From Anaerolineae bacterium (GTDB taxonomy: Bacteria > Chloroflexota > Anaerolineae > Aggregatilineales > Phototrophicaceae): 64,000 nt of DNA. Below, piece after piece: positions 15,323 through 25,894 of the stretch. The stretch covers positions 431,135 through 495,134 of the forward strand of contig JALHQT010000005.1 of assembly GCA_022841825.1 (NCBI GenBank), given 5' to 3'. How positions within the stretch are numbered: the stretch's first letter is position 1; each line of letters opens with the position of its first letter. The notes under the pieces were generated by a model. The model did no database searches and was not told the DNA's origin. It worked only from the letters and a program-made list of their open reading frames with translations. The position numbers and the translations under genes were made by a program.

Positions 15323-15964
15323 ATGATCCAGCTTCATCGCAAAGCGACCCGAGTTGTCCGAATCATACGCAACCTCCTTATCGACTTACGATATGGGGGC
15401 TATCTCGGGGTCAATCTTCACCCCAGGGACATCCTGCGCCGCGCAGATACCAAGAATCGTTTGCTCTATGCCTATAATTCTGACGATGAAGCACTTCAAC
15501 AGGTTTTTCGAAATCGAATCAAACCGAACGACGTGCTCGTAGATGTTGGCTGCGGCCGTGGCAGGGTACTCAACTGGTGGTTGTATAGTGGTTATCGCAA
15601 CCGGATGATAGGTCTTGAGCTGGATGCGGAAACTGCTGAACAGACGCGCCGCAGGCTCAAAGCCTATGAGAATGTCAGCATCATTACGGGTAATGCGGTC
15701 GATCACCTACCGCCTGAGGGAACAATATTCTATCTCTACAATCCTTTTGACCCGCCCATCATCGATATGTTTCTAGATCGCATGAAAACCATCTGCGCGA
15801 AGAACCCCCAGGTGACGATACTGTATTACTCCTGCAAATTTATCGATGTATTTCGTGCCGATCCTGATTGGGACATCGAAGTAGAAACGCTGGTAGATTC
15901 AAGTAATTCCCCATTTCCGCCGCTTGCCATCATTACCCTCAAGCCGGATGCAAACATGGCCTAA
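15323..15964 (+). CDS. Class I SAM-dependent methyltransferase
   Basis: 213 residues with the SAM-binding glycine loop VLVDVGCGRGR (about 71-81), an acidic residue at the end of the second strand (GLELDAETAEQ) and the motif FYLYNPFD in the position of the catalytic NPPY-like region. The N-terminus is basic and helical. The family is clear, the methyl acceptor is not; proteins of this kind near glycan genes often act on small molecules or sugars. It is convergent with the FemAB-like gene, and both stop codons sit in one hairpin. Confidence 0.75.
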   Translation: MIQLHRKATRVVRIIRNLLIDLRYGGYLGVNLHPRDILRRADTKNRLLYAYNSDDEALQQVFRNRIKPNDVLVDVGCGRGRVLNWWLYSGYRNRMIGLELDAETAEQTRRRLKAYENVSIITGNAVDHLPPEGTIFYLYNPFDPPIIDMFLDRMKTICAKNPQVTILYYSCKFIDVFRADPDWDIEVETLVDSSNSPFPPLAIITLKPDANMA

Positions 15965-15981
15965 TCCACGGTCGATTAGGC
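15959..15981. terminator. Shared hairpin containing both convergent stop codons
   Basis: GCCTAATC (15959-15966) and GATTAGGC (15974-15981) form a perfect 8-bp stem with a 7-base loop. The TAA of the methyltransferase (15962-15964) and the TAA of the opposing gene (complement of 15976-15978) lie in the two arms. There is no T-run, so it may act as a bidirectional stop for transcripts or as 3'-end protection rather than a standard terminator. Confidence 0.45.
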
Positions 15982-17040
15982 ATCACGAAAGCCAATGATC
16001 CGTTTGACCGTTTGACGAAAGTGGTTCACAAGGCGAGTGAGGGGTAATTGCTCTAGAATGTATTCATAATAAGAGTAGCCGGTTGCTCCGAAGCGCTCCT
16101 TGAAACTTGCAAGACCTTCCGAATTGCCGGACTCCCCCAGGTGGTAGTAGCGGCAACCGGCTTCGCATGCTCGCTGAATAGAGCAGGATAAGATTAAATC
16201 GTTCGCGCCCGTTTGCGATGAGAGCGTGTAGTTTACGGCGTTGCGGATGTCGTTGGCGTTGTGGTGTTGCAGCACAATGCTCGCGCATACGGGTTCGCCC
16301 CGGTACCATGCAACCCAGACGCCACATGCGTGATGCATGGTGCGGGCGATCGTTTCGAGTTTCTTGAGCGGGTTTCGTCCGTGGGTACGCCATTTGGCAA
16401 GCCACAGCGGCTCATGCTGTTGCTCCGCCCACTTTCGTACTGAATGCTCAAGGAGCTGAAAGTACACGGGCATGAGGCGACCAGAATCATCAAACTCCAC
16501 CTCAACACCCAGACGCTCCGCCTTGCGAATCCTGTTGCGCGTGCTTTTCGAGAACAGGTTTCCCCATACTTGTCCGAACCCGCCTTCGAGCCGGATGACA
16601 TGCGCAAAGCGCCGCACACGGATCGCCGGTGCCGACAAACCGCATTCCCAAATATGCGCCAGACATGGGTTAGGTCGAATAGTCAGATGCAGAAATCTTC
16701 TTGACCATAGATCTTTCGAGATTGCACCGACGTCTTCACATGTGAGAGGACTATCACTGAGGAGACCACCATTTCCCAGACGTAATGAGCCAGAAGCAGA
16801 CAAGCCAAATCTTGGAGGCATAACTGGGCTGCGCACGACTGGGAGAACGATCTTCTTTTGATCGTCCATTTCGTAGTAAAGACTTGCATCGACAAACCCG
16901 GTAAGCCTGCAGAGTGTATCCAACCAGTCCGGAGACTGGTACGGCATTGCATCTGGGTCTGCGGCAAACACACGTTGATACACATCCCGAGGTGCTGGGC
17001 TGATCACTCTGGCTATTCGTGCGGAAGACGTGTTCCGCAT
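15976..17040 (-). CDS. FemAB/BioF2-like GNAT acyltransferase
   Basis: 354 residues. The duplicated GNAT fold is recognisable from RKAERLGVEVEFDDSG, the middle segment WAEQQHEPLWLAKWR, and the C-terminal HLGESGNSEGLASFKERFGA found in FemAB and polysaccharide-associated acyltransferases. Start 17040 is chosen because GGAAG lies 7 bases upstream. The protein at 30996-32042 is a paralogue: both begin with VISPAPRD and end with TVKR-IGFRD. Enzymes of this type transfer aminoacyl or acyl groups to cell-wall or exopolysaccharide precursors. It stands alone on the - strand between the mobile element and the RHS gene. Confidence 0.75.
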   Translation of the reverse strand: MRNTSSARIARVISPAPRDVYQRVFAADPDAMPYQSPDWLDTLCRLTGFVDASLYYEMDDQKKIVLPVVRSPVMPPRFGLSASGSLRLGNGGLLSDSPLTCEDVGAISKDLWSRRFLHLTIRPNPCLAHIWECGLSAPAIRVRRFAHVIRLEGGFGQVWGNLFSKSTRNRIRKAERLGVEVEFDDSGRLMPVYFQLLEHSVRKWAEQQHEPLWLAKWRTHGRNPLKKLETIARTMHHACGVWVAWYRGEPVCASIVLQHHNANDIRNAVNYTLSSQTGANDLILSCSIQRACEAGCRYYHLGESGNSEGLASFKERFGATGYSYYEYILEQLPLTRLVNHFRQTVKRIIGFRDA

Positions 17041-17311
17041 ATGATTTCTTCCATAGTCAATGATACTGGCATTATAGCAGTAATGCATAGGCGCAGGAAA
17101 CAAAGGTGCGTTGAAAATTACTGTATGCGCTTTGCTGCTTCGCCCTGTGAGCGGGCAAGCACTTGGTCTTTAGGATTCTGTAACTTTACTTAAGATACAA
17201 TGTCTTACAAACGTCTGATACATCCATCACTATCCCGTTGGGGTCATGGGACATGTTTTCTCTCTAACATACAACTCTCATTATTTAAGCTGACTATCAG
17301 CAGGAAGACAG

Positions 17312-20300
17312 ATGATGTCTCTATTCATCCGTGCGTTAGTACTTTTCTTTGTGCTCCTTCTCGCGGCCAGCTTCCGTTCAGAGATTGCAAAGGTTAGTGC
17401 TCAGGAGTCCCCACCCACAGACATCTGCGCTGATGTCCGCCACATGATCGCGCTCCGGACAACGCCCTATCAACAGGGGCTACAGGGCGGCGTGATCGAG
17501 GACAGACAGTCGATCGAGCGCACCCTCATGGCGGGTGACTATGCGGATTTCTGGGCGCTCAACCTTGCCGATGATGGCGTCGCTGCAACCACCCCATCCA
17601 TCACGCTAAATCTCATGTTCGACCTGATCCAGGGTGAGGAGCTTGAGTTCGGAGTCTTCAGGGGCATGCTGCAAGTCCAACCTTATACCCCCCTGCGTCC
17701 GCAGTCCTTCGCCATCCAGCTTTCGCAGTTCGGAACCTATACGGTGGTGGTGCGTCGCAACCAGGTCTCAAATCAGGGGTCGGCATCCTACAGGTTGAAC
17801 TTCAGCGTCGAAGGACCCACCCGCCTCGCCCCGATTGAGACCGGGAACATCCGTGATGCCGTGTCGAACCTGCCTTACACACCCGACGCACAGATTCAAG
17901 ACGGTGTGCTGTCGCTGCCTTTCCCGATAGCCAACGCCAGGATGCATCTAGACAGCACGCGCTTGGTCAGCCCACGTAACGGGCAGTACACGCAGGTGTT
18001 CTTTCCCGATGATCGCCTCACAGCCGTCAATCGCTACTCAATGGCGGTTGGAGGCTGGGCGCAGGAAATCAGCTTTCTCGGCGGGGATTTTGCAGCGGTC
18101 AGCACCGACCCTCAAAACCCACGCATCTACTTTGTGGAGGGCTTCGACTACAAAAACACCATCAGCGGTTCCAACCCGCGCGAGCTTGAACTGAACAACA
18201 TGGCCTACGGCGATGGGACCCGTGTCGCGGTGGACTGGAGCATCATCGAAGGGCTTTGGGTCACGCGGGAGTGTACAGGCGCTCTTCTGAGAGACGGGCG
18301 CATCTTCACGGCGCAAACCTCATCGCAGGATCGGAATGTCAGCTTGTCGGGTGCCTTAGAATCTTTCCTAATTCAGCTAAATGTCTCATCCGAGACTGGC
18401 GAACCGCAGCCGTTCCGCCTGCAGATGGACTGGAACAATATCGAGACGCAGTCCAGCGTGGTCGTGGCACATGGTACGGTTGAAATGTCATTGGTGCACG
18501 AGCGGCAGTTGACGCTCCAATCCCTGGATATCGAATTCGCGACCCAACCACCCCTCGCCAACAGCCCAGGACGTCTAGACGGCGCACTACGCGACCGAGA
18601 CATCACGTTCGCGCTCGACTGGATCAATATGGGGCAGTTCGTGGTCGGTGCAGATGCGCTGACACTGGGCTTCACCGATGTGCCCCGCGCGGCGACAACA
18701 CGACCACTAACCAACCTACAAAGCGTCGAAGCGCTGCAAGATGTCGTGCACCTGGTCTACAGTGGCGCTAGCGATGCAGTACCGGGCGAAACGAGGCTCC
18801 TGCTGCCTGCCAGCGAAAGCTACATCGAGGTCGTCACGCCGGAAGGTCTTCCAAACTTCGACGGGCGTGCGCTCCCAGGGCAGCCGGGTTATACGCCACG
18901 CGCACTGAATAATACAGGCGGGGAATGCTCGCCAACTGGCGCGCTGGTCGAACCCGCGAGCTGCCCGCCCAATGGGCATCCGAACCCCGCCAATGGCAAC
19001 TTCTGGTTAGGAATGATCGACGCCGCTGCCGACGGCGATCTGGTCTCTCTCGCGGTGTCGCGCAGCTATAACAGTCGCTATGCCGTACTGGACAGCCCAT
19101 TTGGCAGGGGTTGGACGACCGAATACCTGGTGGATTACAACATCCCCTTCGACCCCGTGACAAGTGCGCGCACCCTGATCCCCGGCGCACAGGATTTCGC
19201 CATCGGGCTCGACCTGACCTGGGCGCCTCGTGGAATCGTCACATTTACTTCTCCCACCGGCTCGCGCCACACCTTCGTAAGCGCCCAACCTGGGTTCAAC
19301 GGGGGCGAACTACGCTCGATCACAATGCCTGACTGGATCCTTTCGCGAGCGGACATGCGCGACCCTATCTGGCGGCTGACAAAGCCCGACGGCGAAACCC
19401 TGGAGTTCGACCGTGCGGGACGTTTGCTGCGTTTCGGCTACCCGGGGCGTGGGCGCGTCGTCGAGATCGCGTATCCTGACGGTCTCCTGAACGGTCCCGC
19501 AGACCTTGGCGATCAGCCGCTGATCGTTCGCGACGTCACCCACGGCGTCGCTCCGGAGCGCCAGCTTGAGATCTACTTCAATAGCGAAAATCACATTCGG
19601 ATGACGAGGCTGCGCAGTTTGCTCGGTTCACAAGCAGGGGACTGCACGCTGGAAGCGAACTGCCTGGAGGTAAGGTACGAGTATTCGGGCGATTTGCTCA
19701 CGCGCGTGACGTATCCGGATGGGCAGATAGCATCGTACGCCTATGACGACGCTGGGCGCCTGGTCGAGCATCAGGACCCGCGCGCGCCCATTTCGCCGCG
19801 CATGCGCTACTCATACGATCAGGACGGTGGTATCGCTGAGATCGTGCTGCTCGATGACGCGCAGCAGCAGTACCCCTGGCGCTGGCTCAGCGGTGGCAGC
19901 GTGAATGGCGATCGTCGCCAGGCAACACTCACCGATGAGTGGGGCAACGCGCGCACCTATAGCTATGCAGCAGATGCGGGCCAGCTCCGTACGGCTGGCA
20001 ACACATTCACCCTCGTCAGCGAAACAAGCCCACTCGCCACCGTAGACCCATACGAGGCGATCCCGCAGAACTACGAATGGTCGAACGGGCTGCTCACACG
20101 CATCGCATCAAGAGTGAGCGTCCCGGACGAGGGTCGGAATGGGATCGATATCCAGTACGCGCCGGACAGCGCGAACGTCACCTGTATTGCCTGCACGCTA
20201 CGCGGGATGCCAGATATCCGCGTGGGTTACAATGTCGACGCCACAAGCCGCGTGAACAGCGCCATGCCCGAGCTCATCATCTACGCAAACGGCGCTTCCG

Positions 20301-23300
20301 AGTCATTCGATTACCTGCCGGGGACGCCCGGTCTGGTCGAACGATACACCAATCGGGATGGCGCGACCTATGTTTATACCTGGAGCAGCAGCCCGCCGCT
20401 CCAGGTGCTGCAGGTGCTGCTCGAGCAGGACGGGATGACTTGGGACTACGCCTACACCCCGTCCGGATTGGTCAGCCGCGTCACCCAGCGTTCAACCCCG
20501 GATGACCCTGGCTACACGATTACCTTCGACTATGATGGGCTTGGGCGCCTCACAAGAGTGACCGACTCCGAACTGGGCAGCTATACCTATCACTACGAGC
20601 TGGTCCGCGATGAAGCTGCGCAGCGCGTGCTGCAACGCCTCATCATCACCGACCCGCTCGGCGCGCGCGAAATTTCGGACCATGATGCGCGCGGCATATT
20701 GATCGAACGGTCGGTCACTGCGGGTGACGTGACACTGAAACGGACAAGCTACACTTACGATGTTTACGGTCGCCTGATCGAGAAAACGCGCTGGGATGTG
20801 CAGGTGAATGTGCAGGCGCCACTGACGACCCGCTATGCCTATCAATCGCTGGCACAGATCGCCCCCGTCCGCCCTGGTGAAGCTCCGGTGGATGTCCTCG
20901 GCTTCCAGGTCGTCATCACCGATGCCTACGGGCGCGAGGAACAGCAGGTGTACGATGCGCTGGGGCGTCTGAGGATGAACACCGACGCCACCGGCTCTGT
21001 GAGCCTGTACAACTACCTAACCAACGACACCGGGCAAATCCTTGGCTTGCGGATCGAGGAGCGCGTCTACTTCCCGACCAGCGCCACTCCGCAGATCCGT
21101 AGTTACCTGTTCGACGCCCGCTGGCAGTTCCGCGGTTTGCAGTCGCCGGAACAAGAGTGGCAGCTGGATACCGCTGGCGACAGCATCCGACCGCGTTCGC
21201 TCACGTTCCGCACCGTGGGCGGTCGAGACTTGCAGCAGGTCGTGTGGAACGAGTACGTGGACGGGCGCACCACTGGCTTCGACCTGCGCCAGCCGCTTCT
21301 GCAGTTTGGAGGCACCGACCGACCTGACACCTGGTTCCAGCCCGGCATCGATATCGAGCACGACTTTCTAGGAAGACCTCTGCGTACCGTCGAGGGTAAT
21401 GGCAGCGCACGCGCCATTGCATACTGTCCCCTGGAGCGCGGCTACATGCGCCAGATCTACGCGCCAGCAGGCGAGCCATCCGCCGCCTGCGACACAGCGG
21501 ACAGCGCGCATGCCCTGACATTCGACCCGAACGGTCGCATAACTGAAGCGCGTGATAATTCGGGCAGGCGTTCGTTCGTCTATGTTGCGGACAGCACCAG
21601 CCACCGCTGGCTTGTCAGCATAACGCTGATGGATAATGATGGGACAACACACAACTGGCTGGCGGAGTATGACGCGCTCGGACAGCAGACCGCCATGCGA
21701 ACAGAAGCGGCATACAAGGAGTTTCGCTACGACTCGCTCGGTCGCCTGATCGCTGTACTGGTTGAAGGGCAACCGGAAGCCTCCTACCGGTTTGAATATA
21801 ACGCAGCGGACAGGGTGGTTCGAGCAGTCGATGGCACGGGCAAAGGGTTCTCCTACAGCTATGACGCGCTCGGTAACGTGACAAACCGCATTGATGCACG
21901 ATCGGCTTATACGACGAGCTTCACCTACGATGCCAATGGGCATCTGACCAACGTCATCTCGCCAGAGGGTGTAGCATTTGCGTTCCTGTTTGAGGACCCC
22001 GTGAATCCATCGCGAGTGACCGCGAGCATTGGTCCTTCCGGAAACCGGAGGCAGTACACCTGGGACGACGAAGCCCTTGTCTTCAGCTATATCGACGCGA
22101 ATGGGAACGAGGTCGCTTACCAGTATGACAGCGTTGGTCTGCTGTGGCGGATTGAAGACGCACTCCGGGCGGGAGAGAACCGTCAGCGGGCGTATGCGCT
22201 GCGCTACGACGACAACGCTCAGCTCACAGCATGGCTGTCCGACGTGCAGGCGAGCGGTCGCGCGGCGCGCTCGCTCTTCATCACTCGTCCAGATCCTTTC
22301 CAATGGCTGGTCAGCCAGGATGGCGGCACAGAAACTGTCGAACTCACCCAACTGACATTCTCGCCCATGCAGACGCTCGTGAGCATAGGAGATGTCCAGC
22401 TCGCTTACGACGCGGCCGACAGGCTTAGGTCGGTAGGGACACAAGATCAGGAATGGGATCTTACCTACGATGCCGCACAACCGACCATAACCGTCACAGA
22501 CCCGTTTGCCTCGACGCTCACCCTATCGTACGATGCGCTCTACAGGCGCATCAGTGAAGAGGATACGCAGTTTGTCTACGCGTCTGAGCTTGGCGAGGAC
22601 GGTATCCCGACGGGGCGTGTTGACCTGACGGTACAGGATGCCATTCACGGGGAGCGGCGATACAGCTTTACGCCCGGCAATGCGCGACGCAATACACCCC
22701 CGAAGATCGGCATTACCAGCCATGGGCAGCGCGCGGAATATGTTTTCAACGAAAATGGCGTGCTCGAGTCCATCACAATGTCATTGTGCCTCAACCCGGC
22801 AATCGAGTTGATTGAGGCATGTGAGCAACAATCGACAGTGTGGACGCAGTCGACATATTTCTTCTATGACGCCTTGGGACAGCCCATCCGCGCAGTCGAT
22901 GAGAACGGGAATGCGTACATCTTCGCTTACGATCCCAACGGCAATCTAGTGACTTACCAGGACCTCGTCGGACGCACCTATACCTACAATTACGACAGCG
23001 CCAACCGCTTAACAAGGGTGATCAGCCCGACGGGCATCAACCTGCTGCTGAATTATGACACGCTTGACCGGGTCGTGGGCATTTGCAGGAGCGGCGGTGC
23101 TGGCAGTGACACCTATGACACATGCCAGAATGCCGGTGGCGAGCTCGAAACCTACGAGTACGACACCCTCGGTCGACTCTCCATCCGTACATTCGGTGAT
23201 TACGCCGACGGAGACATCCGCGCGCCCTTGACGACGAGATACCGGGATGCCAGCCAGCTTCCGGAAGTCATCAGCTTTGGGCCCCAAAGCCAGATCAATC

Positions 23301-25747
23301 TGACATATGACGGGCTGGATCTGCTGGAGAGCCTGAGCACGGCAGACGATCTGGTCGTGTTCGGCTACCGCGCGCTGAACCGACTCGCCACCGCGGGTGC
23401 CAGCGATTACACATACGACAGTCGGGGCAGCCTCACCACCATCTCCGAGGCAGGATGGTCAGTCGATATCACCCAAGACTCGTCGGGCGTCACCATGGCT
23501 GACCAGAGCGGTGTCCGGCTTACGCGACAGCTCGATGCGCGCGGGATCTTATCCTCACTGGGGCTGGAGCTGCCGTGGGTCGAGGCAACCTATTTTGAGA
23601 ATGCGTTCGATCTGACCTCAACATCCATCGACGCCGTGGTCTCATACAGCCTCGATGATCGTTGGAATCCCCTCTCGCTTATCTACGATGGAGAAACCTC
23701 ACTCGATACATTCTATGAGCGCGACCCAGCAGGAAATGTGTTGCGACAGTCGCTCGTCATCGCAAGCCCTGATGAAGAGACGAGGGTGTCTTTCGTCCGT
23801 GCAGTCAGTTTGGATAACGAGGGTCGTCCACAAAACCTGAGGGTTACACAGGTGACGGACTCGGCTCGTAGCCAGCCTGTCGAGCTGCAGGTGGTCTATA
23901 CACAGACCTTTACCTATGATGCGCAGGGAAATCGTGTCGCAGAACTAATCCAGTATGCCAACAATTCCCAGATTCAGATTGTCTACGCGTACGACAGAGA
24001 ACGCATCAGCTCGGTGACGCTCAGTCTTCTTGGCAGCCAGGCGGCTGTGAACACGAGCGCGGCAATGCTGGCAGCGGGCGCGTTCGCCCTCTTGACCTTC
24101 CGGTATCGGCACGGGCGTTACGCGCGAGTCGTTTTGCTTGCGCTTGGCATTTCGCTCGCGAGTCTCTCGTGGGCGAACGCACAGCAGGGCGTGGGTGCCT
24201 ATCGTTATGACTATGACTATGACGCATCCGGCAATCTGACTGCAATCATGCTGACCGCCGGGGGCGAAAGCCCTTCCTCGTGTATTCAGGCGACCTACGA
24301 TGATCACAATCGTCTAGTGCGCCTGGTGCGTCCAAGCGATTCGACGGATTACGTCTATGATGCCTGGGGACGCCTGGTTCGGGCGGATGACGTGCAGCTC
24401 AGCTACCTCGGCGGAACCCATGATCTGACGACTGTACGCCAAGGTGCCAGCTCGGTCTTTTTTGCGCAACCCCAGGATCACCCGGCGTTGTATGCTGTCG
24501 ACGAGACGGGCAACCGCACGTCATTCATCCACGACGGCGAGCGGCGGATCATCGGCATCGTCGATCCGAACGCGTCATCCGCCCCGCAGCCCTGGTTGTT
24601 TGACTTGCAGGAGCGGCTCATTCGTTTCGGGGTGCCGGATCTTGTCGCCGATCCGTGCAAGTTCAGCGGCGTGCCGGCAGACATTCCTGCCGAGCTTCGT
24701 CTGCTGCCGCTTGCGGATGGCACCATCTGGGACACGAAGACCAATTTGTACTTCGTGGATCAACGCGTCTATGATCCGAATCGTGGACAGTTCATGCAGC
24801 CCGACCTGGGTGTCCCACAGGCATTTGGCAATGCCTATACCTATCCGCTGCGTGAGGTAGCGCTACCCATTCGCCAGCGCGAAGCGCAGTATCTGGAAGG
24901 ACTGCGTTCGCTTTCAGACAGCCTGGCTATCGTGAACATCAACGACACGCTGACCGCCGAGTACATCACCAACGCGCATCTGCACGATGGAATGTTCGGT
25001 TCGCAAACACCTGAGTGGGTTGGACTTCTGGAGCAAATGCGTTCGCCCTATCTCGAAACGATCGCCAACCTGTCAGCTCTGCCGAAGTGGTTGGAAGCTG
25101 ATTATAACCTCTCTGCTCCAACCAGGGATATGTCCACAGGCGCGCTCAGCCTCTCGCTGGGTCCGCTTTTCTCCGGAAGCACCGCGCATCGGGAGCAGTT
25201 CACGCCTCTGAACACTGCTCCGGTGCAGTGGCGTACTATGCTCGGCGGCATCGCTGACGCTGGTGACTGGATGGCAAATGCGCTGGCTCACCGCCATCTT
25301 CCCCATGGGGCAGCATCGACATACCTGGGATATGACGGAAGGAGTCTCATGACGCAGCTTCAGGGAGATCCGCAGTCTGCGCGTGTCGCCATGCCTACGC
25401 TGTCTCCCCTATCACCAGATGCAGTCCTCAACTGGCTACCTCAGACGCTGGCGGCTCCTGAAGTTGGGGTGCTGACCCTCGATGGCGCAGCGGAGATCTA
25501 TCGCTCGGCGCAAATGCCCAACCATGAGTTGATCACGACGATACTGAGCGATGCGTTTCCGTCGTTACCAGATCTTCCAGCAGGCGATATCGCTGCGTGG
25601 CAAAGGCAATGGTTCAACACGAACCTGACCGGGCTTTCAGATATCGCGTCGGCTTTCCTTCCGGAGATCCCTGCCGTACCCAACTACCCATTCGGCAGCA
25701 ATCTCGATTGGCTCGATGTTCTGGAAGGCGCCGTGTTCGCCCCATAA
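17312..25747 (+). CDS. Giant secreted RHS/YD-repeat protein
   Basis: 2811 residues. A signal peptide (LVLFFVLLLAAS) opens the protein; AGGAAG lies just before the paired ATG codons 17312/17315. Residues about 30-560 form a beta-rich N-terminal region. From about 585 to 2490 there are many YD repeats (YDALGR, YDANGHL, YDSLGRL types) that should form the RHS cocoon. The RHS core ends with YDPNRGQFMQPD at about 2486-2497, the usual boundary, followed by a 313-residue unrelated tail. A hydrophobic hairpin at about 2249-2291 interrupts the repeats, and its second half looks like another signal peptide (LLALGISLASLSWANAQ). It may be a surface adhesin or a toxin carrier; no known toxin motif is visible in the tail. 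Confidence 0.9.
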   Translation: MMSLFIRALVLFFVLLLAASFRSEIAKVSAQESPPTDICADVRHMIALRTTPYQQGLQGGVIEDRQSIERTLMAGDYADFWALNLADDGVAATTPSITLNLMFDLIQGEELEFGVFRGMLQVQPYTPLRPQSFAIQLSQFGTYTVVVRRNQVSNQGSASYRLNFSVEGPTRLAPIETGNIRDAVSNLPYTPDAQIQDGVLSLPFPIANARMHLDSTRLVSPRNGQYTQVFFPDDRLTAVNRYSMAVGGWAQEISFLGGDFAAVSTDPQNPRIYFVEGFDYKNTISGSNPRELELNNMAYGDGTRVAVDWSIIEGLWVTRECTGALLRDGRIFTAQTSSQDRNVSLSGALESFLIQLNVSSETGEPQPFRLQMDWNNIETQSSVVVAHGTVEMSLVHERQLTLQSLDIEFATQPPLANSPGRLDGALRDRDITFALDWINMGQFVVGADALTLGFTDVPRAATTRPLTNLQSVEALQDVVHLVYSGASDAVPGETRLLLPASESYIEVVTPEGLPNFDGRALPGQPGYTPRALNNTGGECSPTGALVEPASCPPNGHPNPANGNFWLGMIDAAADGDLVSLAVSRSYNSRYAVLDSPFGRGWTTEYLVDYNIPFDPVTSARTLIPGAQDFAIGLDLTWAPRGIVTFTSPTGSRHTFVSAQPGFNGGELRSITMPDWILSRADMRDPIWRLTKPDGETLEFDRAGRLLRFGYPGRGRVVEIAYPDGLLNGPADLGDQPLIVRDVTHGVAPERQLEIYFNSENHIRMTRLRSLLGSQAGDCTLEANCLEVRYEYSGDLLTRVTYPDGQIASYAYDDAGRLVEHQDPRAPISPRMRYSYDQDGGIAEIVLLDDAQQQYPWRWLSGGSVNGDRRQATLTDEWGNARTYSYAADAGQLRTAGNTFTLVSETSPLATVDPYEAIPQNYEWSNGLLTRIASRVSVPDEGRNGIDIQYAPDSANVTCIACTLRGMPDIRVGYNVDATSRVNSAMPELIIYANGASESFDYLPGTPGLVERYTNRDGATYVYTWSSSPPLQVLQVLLEQDGMTWDYAYTPSGLVSRVTQRSTPDDPGYTITFDYDGLGRLTRVTDSELGSYTYHYELVRDEAAQRVLQRLIITDPLGAREISDHDARGILIERSVTAGDVTLKRTSYTYDVYGRLIEKTRWDVQVNVQAPLTTRYAYQSLAQIAPVRPGEAPVDVLGFQVVITDAYGREEQQVYDALGRLRMNTDATGSVSLYNYLTNDTGQILGLRIEERVYFPTSATPQIRSYLFDARWQFRGLQSPEQEWQLDTAGDSIRPRSLTFRTVGGRDLQQVVWNEYVDGRTTGFDLRQPLLQFGGTDRPDTWFQPGIDIEHDFLGRPLRTVEGNGSARAIAYCPLERGYMRQIYAPAGEPSAACDTADSAHALTFDPNGRITEARDNSGRRSFVYVADSTSHRWLVSITLMDNDGTTHNWLAEYDALGQQTAMRTEAAYKEFRYDSLGRLIAVLVEGQPEASYRFEYNAADRVVRAVDGTGKGFSYSYDALGNVTNRIDARSAYTTSFTYDANGHLTNVISPEGVAFAFLFEDPVNPSRVTASIGPSGNRRQYTWDDEALVFSYIDANGNEVAYQYDSVGLLWRIEDALRAGENRQRAYALRYDDNAQLTAWLSDVQASGRAARSLFITRPDPFQWLVSQDGGTETVELTQLTFSPMQTLVSIGDVQLAYDAADRLRSVGTQDQEWDLTYDAAQPTITVTDPFASTLTLSYDALYRRISEEDTQFVYASELGEDGIPTGRVDLTVQDAIHGERRYSFTPGNARRNTPPKIGITSHGQRAEYVFNENGVLESITMSLCLNPAIELIEACEQQSTVWTQSTYFFYDALGQPIRAVDENGNAYIFAYDPNGNLVTYQDLVGRTYTYNYDSANRLTRVISPTGINLLLNYDTLDRVVGICRSGGAGSDTYDTCQNAGGELETYEYDTLGRLSIRTFGDYADGDIRAPLTTRYRDASQLPEVISFGPQSQINLTYDGLDLLESLSTADDLVVFGYRALNRLATAGASDYTYDSRGSLTTISEAGWSVDITQDSSGVTMADQSGVRLTRQLDARGILSSLGLELPWVEATYFENAFDLTSTSIDAVVSYSLDDRWNPLSLIYDGETSLDTFYERDPAGNVLRQSLVIASPDEETRVSFVRAVSLDNEGRPQNLRVTQVTDSARSQPVELQVVYTQTFTYDAQGNRVAELIQYANNSQIQIVYAYDRERISSVTLSLLGSQAAVNTSAAMLAAGAFALLTFRYRHGRYARVVLLALGISLASLSWANAQQGVGAYRYDYDYDASGNLTAIMLTAGGESPSSCIQATYDDHNRLVRLVRPSDSTDYVYDAWGRLVRADDVQLSYLGGTHDLTTVRQGASSVFFAQPQDHPALYAVDETGNRTSFIHDGERRIIGIVDPNASSAPQPWLFDLQERLIRFGVPDLVADPCKFSGVPADIPAELRLLPLADGTIWDTKTNLYFVDQRVYDPNRGQFMQPDLGVPQAFGNAYTYPLREVALPIRQREAQYLEGLRSLSDSLAIVNINDTLTAEYITNAHLHDGMFGSQTPEWVGLLEQMRSPYLETIANLSALPKWLEADYNLSAPTRDMSTGALSLSLGPLFSGSTAHREQFTPLNTAPVQWRTMLGGIADAGDWMANALAHRHLPHGAASTYLGYDGRSLMTQLQGDPQSARVAMPTLSPLSPDAVLNWLPQTLAAPEVGVLTLDGAAEIYRSAQMPNHELITTILSDAFPSLPDLPAGDIAAWQRQWFNTNLTGLSDIASAFLPEIPAVPNYPFGSNLDWLDVLEGAVFAP

Positions 25748-25826
25748 TCCGCTAGTCCGCAGGAACAACTTCGCAGCACGAACCACCGGACTACCACCCA
25801 ACCTACAAGAAGTGCATAAACGCTGT

Positions 25827-25856
25827 GATGGAACTCGGCAGACGCCGGGTTCCATC
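25827..25856 (+). terminator. Stem-loop after the RHS gene
   Basis: GATGGAACTCGGC (25827-25839) pairs with GCCGGGTTCCATC (25844-25856), a 13-bp stem with one G-T pair and the loop AGAC, 79 bp after the RHS stop. The tail GCTGTTTAAC is only weakly T-rich, so efficiency as an intrinsic terminator is uncertain. Confidence 0.6.
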
Positions 25857-25894
25857 GCTGTTTAACTTAGATTTAAGGAACCCTTATACAAGAT

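Noticed and set aside
21368..22480. Long - strand open frame inside the RHS gene
   Set aside because: Shadow of the repeat-rich coding strand; no ribosome site and no domain.
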